A stretch of 11,868 nt of DNA from Parvularia atlantis (Eukaryota; Opisthokonta; Rotosphaerida). The stretch spans positions 1-11,868 of the forward strand of contig CALSCO010001223.1 in assembly GCA_943704415.1 (NCBI GenBank), in the 5' to 3' direction. This document shows positions 6,901-11,868 of this stretch, piece by piece. The notes below the pieces were generated by a model. The model searched no databases, was not told the origin of the DNA, and saw only the letters and a list, made by a program, of their open reading frames with translations. The translations under genes and the position numbers were made by a program. Numbering within the stretch: position 1 is the first letter of the stretch; each line of letters begins with the position of its first letter.

Positions 6901-9900
6901 CCACTCAGCGTGCACTCGACGAGACGTACCTCCGCCAGCAGCCCGCGGCGAGGCAGCAGGACGAGCACGCAGCACATCAGGCCGCCGAGCTCGGGCGACT
7001 GCGCGGCGAGCTGCGGGCAGTGCAAGACGAGCTCTCGGCCGCGCGGGCGACGGCCACCACCGAGGCAGCCGAGACGAGCCGACGGCACCTGGCGCAGCTG
7101 CAGGGTGTGCAATTGCAGCTGACAGAGGCGACGGCGGTGCTCGGCACAACGCGCGCCGCGCACGACCAGCTGGCGCGCGAGCAGCAGCAGCAGCAGGCGT
7201 ACGTGCGTCAGCTCGAGCAGCAAGTGGAGCGGCTGCAGCAGATCCAGGCAGAGCTCAACGAGCGCATCGAGCAGCACGTCGCACGCCAACAGCCACCCGT
7301 CGACGACACCTCTGTACGCACACGGCTCTCGCACGCCGAGATGCAGCTCGTCGACACGCAGCAGCGCCTGGCCAACGCGCTGGCCGAGCGCACCGAGCTC
7401 GCGGCGCAAGCGCTCGCGGCCGAGAGCCGCGGCGACAACGCAGCAGCCGCCCACGCGGCCAGCGACTCCGAGCGGCTGGTGCGCGAACGTGACGACGCCC
7501 GCCGACGGCTGCGCGAGCTGGAGGCGCAGGGCGAGCGCAGCGAGGGCCGACTGCGCGAGCTCGAGGCCGAACTTGGCAACAAGGAGACGCTCGTGGCGAC
7601 GCTGACAGCCATGCGTCAGGAGGCCGAGAGCGCATCCGAGCAGGCGACGGCGGCGCAGCAGGCGACCGAGGCGGCGCTTGCCGTGTGCAAGGAGCAGATC
7701 GCGGCGATGCAACGGCGGCTGGGCGACCTCACGGCGGAGCAGACGGACGCGGCCGACCTGCAGCTGCGCGTGACGGCGCTCGAGACGCAGCTGGCGGCAT
7801 CGCGGCGCACGCAAGACGTGTGCGCGCAGCTTCTCGCCATGGCGCTGCACGACTTGGAGCTGCCGGCTACGCCCGCCAGCGCCCTGCCCGCGCGGCGCCA
7901 GCAGCAGCTCACCGGCGATCTGCCGGCCTCGGCCAGCGCGGGCCACATCCTCGCGCCGGTGCCGGTGCCGGTGCCGGTGCCGGTGTGGATGGGCGCGGGC
8001 GCGGACGGCGCGGCCGACCTCGAGCGCTTGTGCGGCGAGATCGTGCGGCACGGCAAGGCGCTCCGTGAGCAGTACGCGCGGTGCTCGGCCGAGCTCGACC
8101 AGGCGCAGCTATCCATCCTACACCTGCACTCGGAGCTGACCGAGAGCTACGTCGACCTGCAGCAGACGCGCGAGGAGCTTGCCGAGAGCCTATCGGCGCA
8201 GCGCAGCCACGACGCCGACGGCAGCGGCGACGACGAGGACGGTTTGTTGCCACTGTCGCAGCCGCTCCCCGCCTCGACGAGCCAGATGCCGCCGCTCACG
8301 CCGCGCACGGTCTCGGCCTCGGGAGAGCGTCTCTTTGCCGAGCACCTGGCCGCGCTGCAGGACCTGCTGCAGCAGCTCAAGGCGTCGCTGGGCGCGGGCG
8401 CGGGTGTCGGTCTGGGTGCGAAGCCGGCCGATGGGTGGGCGTCCCCTCGAGCGCTCGCGACGACAGACGTGGCGCTGCAGTCGGCGCAGCAGATCGCCTT
8501 TGCGACGCTGCTTGTGCCGGCGGTGCAGGCGCTGCGACAGGCGCTGCAAGACGCGCAGACGCACGCGGAGGAGGCGGAGCGCGAGCACCAGCGCGAGCTC
8601 GAGACCGTGCAGGCGCAGCTGAGTGACACGCAGCAGGCGCTGCAGCGGGCTCGGGCTGCCGACGCCGTAACGCACCAACAGCAGCAACAGCAGCAGGCGC
8701 AGACGGCCGAGCAGCAGAAACTCGAGCAGATGGTCGAGCGCGCGACGCAGCGCGTGCAGGCCGAGCACGCCGCCCAGCGCGCCACCCTGGTGCAGGAGCT
8801 CGCCGTGGAGCGGCAGCAGAGACAGACGTGGCAGCGGCAGGCCGAGCGCGCCGAGACTCAGGCGGCACTGCTGCGCCAGGAACTCGAGCAGACGCACCGG
8901 CTCGTACAGACGCTGCAGCAGTCGATCACGTCGCTCGAGGCCTCGGCCGCCACGCAGGAGCGAGCGTGGCAGGCGCAGCTGGACGACCTACGTGCGGCGC
9001 AAGCTCGCGAACTAGACGGTGTACGCGACACGACTGCAGCAAGGACGCAGCTCGAGCGCGAGCTGGCCGAGACAGCAGGTCGGGCAGCGCAGCTCGAGCG
9101 AGAGCTGGCTGAGGCAGCCGCGCGGACAACGCAGCTCGAGCGCGAGGCAGCGGCCCAAACAGCGCAGCTCGAGCGAGAGCTAGCCGAGGCACGCGAGGCA
9201 GCAAGCCGAGCAGAGCAGATAAAGCGAGAGGCACGCGAGGAGGCGGCCCGGCTGCGCACGCAATTTGACGAGGAGCAGCAGCGGCACGCGGTCATCGTTG
9301 AGCAGTTTGTGGCCCGTCTGGCCGATGCGTCAGCTGAGCCGTCGCAGCCGGCCACCGCGACCGCGACCGAGGAGCTGCGGCGTCTTCAGGACGCACTGGC
9401 GCAGCGCGAGCGCGAGCTGCAGGCGCTGCGCAGCGCCGCTCCGCGCGCCGACCTGCGCTCAGTCGCCCACCAGACGGCGCAGGCGAGCCAGGCGGCTGAA
9501 TGGATCAGCCAGACGGGCCTCGACGCGTCCGTACAGCTCGAGCGGCTGCAGACGGCGCTCCAGGCCGAGGCCCAGCGCGGGCGCGAAATGCTGCTGCAGC
9601 TGCAGCTTGTGAAGGTGCGGCCCGCCGCTTGCCGTGCGCGTTGCTCACGACGTCGTCGCGGATGCAGGACCAGGAGATTGCGATCCTGAAGCAAGCACAG
9701 ACCAAGCTGATGCAGCAGCACACGCAACGCGTGCAGGCGATGGTCGGGCAGGTGGACCAGGCCGTGGTGTCGCACACGATGGCCCTCGTCGAGGCGGACC
9801 AGGTCGTGGCGGACCTGTCGTCGCAGTTGCAGCAGGCACAGCAGCAGCTTGGGGCCGCACACCGCGAGATCCTCTGGCTGCGCGAGCAGGCGTCGCGCGC

Positions 9901-11745
9901 GCCAGCTGCTGCCGCGGCAGCTGCGCCGTCGTCGTCGCTCACCAAGGCAGCACTGCACCAGCAGCTGCAGGCGGCCTGGGGCGCGTTCGTGGACTCGGTG
10001 CGGCGCGACTTCCGCAGCCTCGAGGACATCGGCGACGCCGTAAAGGTGCGCACGCTGTCCTGCAGCCCCCGCACGTCTCATGCTGAACCGTGCGCAGGTG
10101 GCGCAGGCGGTCAAAGTGCACGGCCACGCCGCCGCGGCCGTCCTCGCGCCCGTGCAGCAGCTGCTGGTCGTGCTCAACGCCAGCGCCGAGCACCTGCTGC
10201 AGGTGGCCCACGTCGTCCAGACAGCCCTCCCGCGGCTGGACATGGTCTCTCCGGCGGCGTACGAGGCGCTGCTCGCTGCAATCCCGCCCACCGCTGCGAC
10301 ACCGCCCGCCGAGCGCGACTCGACCGTGCTGCGCATCACGACCGCGGCCGTGGCGACGCTGCACGCCGAGCTCGCGCGCTTCGCATCGCGCGGCCCGTCT
10401 GAGCCGACCGGCGACGGGCTCGATCGCCAGCCGCACGCGCCCCAGCCGCCGCCCCAGCAGCAACAGCCAGCGCCAGCCGACCTGGGCGCGGCGCGGGCGC
10501 AGATCACGTACCTGACGAACCTCGTGCGGCACCTGATGCGGCGCGTGCTGCGCTCGCGCAAGCTCGGGGCGCCGCGCAGCCGCGATGAGCACGCCGACGG
10601 CGACGGCGACGTCGTAGCAGTCGTAACGCAGGCCGCGCACGATCTGCAAGTGCAGCAGCTGCAGCAGGCGCTGCACACCGAGCAGCTGCACCACAGCACA
10701 GCGCTGGCCGAGGCGCACGCGACCGAGCGGCTACTGCGTGACGAGCTGCACCGCTGCCAGTCCCTGCTCGCCGCGGTGCGTCTGCGGTGGCTGCCGCTGC
10801 GATTGTGTTGCGTTGACGGTGCGTCGCGCAGGCCGAGCAGAAGCTGCAAGAGACCGAGAAGCGTCGGGCCAAGCTCGAGAAGCACGTGGCCTCGCTCAAG
10901 CGTACGACCACGAAGGCGATCCGGCGCATCGCGACCGAGAAGGAGCGCGACGAGGACGCGCGGCTGGGCGCGTCGGCGCCGGCAGTGGCAACGACAACGG
11001 GCGAGCGGCGGTCGCCTGTGCGGTCGCTCAACTTTGGCGCGGTGCCGATTCAGGCTGAGGACACGGCGGTGGCCGTGCGCGCGGGCGCGATACTCGAGCA
11101 GCTGCACACGAACCTGCGCGAGCTGAACGAGTCGGCCAAGCAGACGCTGGACACGCTCCAGACGCGCCTGACGAGCGGACCCGTGGCCGGCTCACCCACC
11201 GGACGCGGCGGGGTGGCGGAGCGCGACCAGGCGATCACGCGGTGCGCTCTCGTGCGTTTGCTGCGCACGACTGACCCGGTGGCGATGGTGGCCGCAGCTT
11301 CATCACCGAGCTGCGCCACACGCGCCAGCAGACGCAGGACTCGCTCGAGACGGCGGCGCAGCTGCTGGGCGCCGACATGGCGCGGCCGATCTCGCCGCAG
11401 CGCTCGCCACAGCGCGCCGTACCGACGTCGCCGCTGCGCGCGAGCACGCAAATACGCGAGTTGAACGAGTTCCAGCAGGCGCTCGAGACGGAGCTGGCGG
11501 CGCTGGCGGTGGCGCAGGCGCACGCGGACGAGCTGCTGGCGCGGACCGAGACGATGATCGGCGGCGGCGGGGACGACGCCGCGAGTGCGGGGAGCAGCAG
11601 CTTTGCCCTGCCACGCCGCGCCTCGCCCTCGCGTGAGCTCGCCGCGGTCGACGCCGACACGTCCGATGCGCTGCGCGGGATCCGCGACCGGCTCGCGACG
11701 CTGCACCACGCCTTTGACCAGCTCAACTCGCGCGCGGACCTGTGA
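3801..11745 (+). CDS. Giant coiled-coil protein, about 2,336 aa, family not recognised
   Basis: Probable structural scaffold; no enzyme domain seen. Exons: 3801-3903 (uncertain), 3949-4154, 4219-4569, 4622-4729, 4777-4841, 4895-4984, 5033-5105, 5151-5264, 5327-5431, 5479-5535, 5584-5700, 5756-5875, 5923-6228, 6281-6525, 6578-9614, 9668-10045, 10098-10775, 10832-11241 and 11298-11745. Total coding length is 7,011 nt, divisible by three, with no stop after splicing. The protein is almost wholly Glu/Gln/Arg/Ala/Leu-rich heptads. Breaks are a Ser/Thr/Pro/Gly linker (about 535-600), a Pro/Ala hinge with five Pro-Val units (1147-1156), an acidic and Ser/Pro linker near 1235-1270, a Q7 run (1387-1393) and a Pro/Gln linker in exon 17. 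A C-terminal tail carries SPVR (2112), SPQRSPQR (2220-2227) and TSPLR (2231-2235). No membrane segment, motor, GRIP or PACT domain was recognised. Candidates by size and shape are spindle-pole, nuclear-basket (Mlp1/TPR) or golgin proteins. The gene model from 3949 onward is strong; the function is unknown. Confidence 0.9.
7956..7985 (+). repeat. (CCGGTG)5 hexamer repeat encoding (Pro-Val)5
   Basis: Five perfect hexamers inside the 3-kb exon, encoding five Pro-Val pairs at residues 1147-1156. They lie in a Pro/Ala/Ser-rich stretch that interrupts the coiled coil and probably forms a stiff hinge or linker. On the other strand it makes a spurious His/Arg run. Confidence 0.9.
8676..8696 (+). repeat. 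CAR trinucleotide run encoding Gln7
   Basis: Seven consecutive Gln codons with mixed CAA and CAG (residues 1387-1393), inside a Gln-rich coiled-coil segment. The mix of codons suggests it is fairly stable against slippage. Confidence 0.9.
9047..9190 (+). repeat. Internal QLERELAE repeat with 42-42-33 bp spacing
   Basis: GCAGCTCGAG recurs at 9047, 9089, 9131 and 9164, so the spacing is 42, 42 and 33 bp. The encoded units all begin Gln-Leu-Glu-Arg and mostly continue Glu-Leu-Ala-Glu (from residue 1511). Spacing of 14, 14 and 11 residues equals two heptads, two heptads and one hendecad. This points to recent duplication within the rod and a local change of supercoil pitch. Confidence 0.85.
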
Positions 11746-11868
11746 GGGCCATTCCATGTGCGCTCAGACCAGCAACAACAGCGGGGAGGCGGCTTTGAAC
11801 AGTATAAAGGAATAAAGACCTGTTGGACTCGAAGAGGGGGCGGCGCAGGCTGTCGACGTTGAATGAGC
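11746..11868 (+). other. 3' UTR / downstream region of the giant coiled-coil gene
   Basis: Non-coding sequence after the TGA at 11743-11745. It is less GC-rich and contains TATAAA followed at once by AATAAA. No open frame here looks like a gene. Confidence 0.6.
11811..11816 (+). terminator. AATAAA polyadenylation signal
   Basis: Canonical AATAAA hexamer 66 bp after the stop codon of the giant gene, a normal distance for a short fungal 3' UTR. A TATAAA lies 8 bp before it, which could instead serve as a TATA box for a gene to the right. Confidence 0.55.

Noticed and set aside
6564-8051. 495-aa minus-strand open frame antisense to the 3-kb exon
   Set aside because: A shadow of the coiled-coil frame in very GC-rich DNA; Leu/Arg/His-rich, with a His-Arg run made by the CCGGTG repeat, and no recognisable domain.
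9386-11107. 573-aa minus-strand open frame
   Set aside because: Runs antisense across three well-supported plus-strand introns and is Arg/Ser/Cys-rich, as expected of a GC-driven shadow.

Overview
The window looks like nuclear DNA from a compact, very GC-rich eukaryote, most likely a fungus and plausibly a high-GC basidiomycete yeast. Four protein-coding genes can be read only after many tiny introns are removed. Most introns are 45-77 bp. Most begin GTGCG, carry a CTGAC/CTCAC-type branch point and end in CAG. No bacterial operon, CRISPR array, tRNA, rRNA or transposon was seen. The fungal call rests on intron style and on the wording of the ribosomal protein and GST-kappa proteins as I remember those families. 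It is inference, not a database result.

Layout. (1) Positions 1-1056, minus strand: 60S ribosomal protein L7 (uL30), five exons, with the C-terminal end lost off the left edge. It has an unusual Ala/Pro/Lys-rich N-terminal extension encoded by its own 90-bp exon. (2) Positions 1119-2092, minus: a kappa-class glutathione S-transferase / 2-hydroxychromene-2-carboxylate isomerase-like protein of 218 aa, seven exons, one intron being a GC-AG intron. Only 62 bp separate its stop codon from the L7 start. (3) Positions 2363-3374, minus: a classical short-chain dehydrogenase/reductase of carbonyl-reductase type, 240 aa, six exons. (4) Positions 3375-3800: a divergent promoter region with a 15-bp palindrome and three evenly spaced CAGGTG boxes. 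(5) From about 3801 to 11745, plus strand: one giant coiled-coil protein of about 2,336 aa in about 19 exons, which I cannot assign to a family. The reading frame closes across all 18 introns, but the first exon is uncertain. (6) Positions 11746-11868: 3' UTR with an AATAAA signal.

The three minus-strand genes are a housekeeping translation gene plus two small-molecule redox or detoxification enzymes. GST-kappa and carbonyl reductase both act on reactive or xenobiotic carbonyl or aromatic compounds, so their adjacency may be functional, but nothing in the sequence proves it. The giant protein is the most interesting object. It has near-continuous heptads, Pro/Ser/Ala-rich hinges, a Q-run, a 14-14-11 residue internal repeat and a C-terminal tail with clustered S-P-x-R sites. 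Together these suggest a cell-cycle-regulated scaffold such as a spindle-pole, nuclear-basket or golgin-type protein. That role is inference only.
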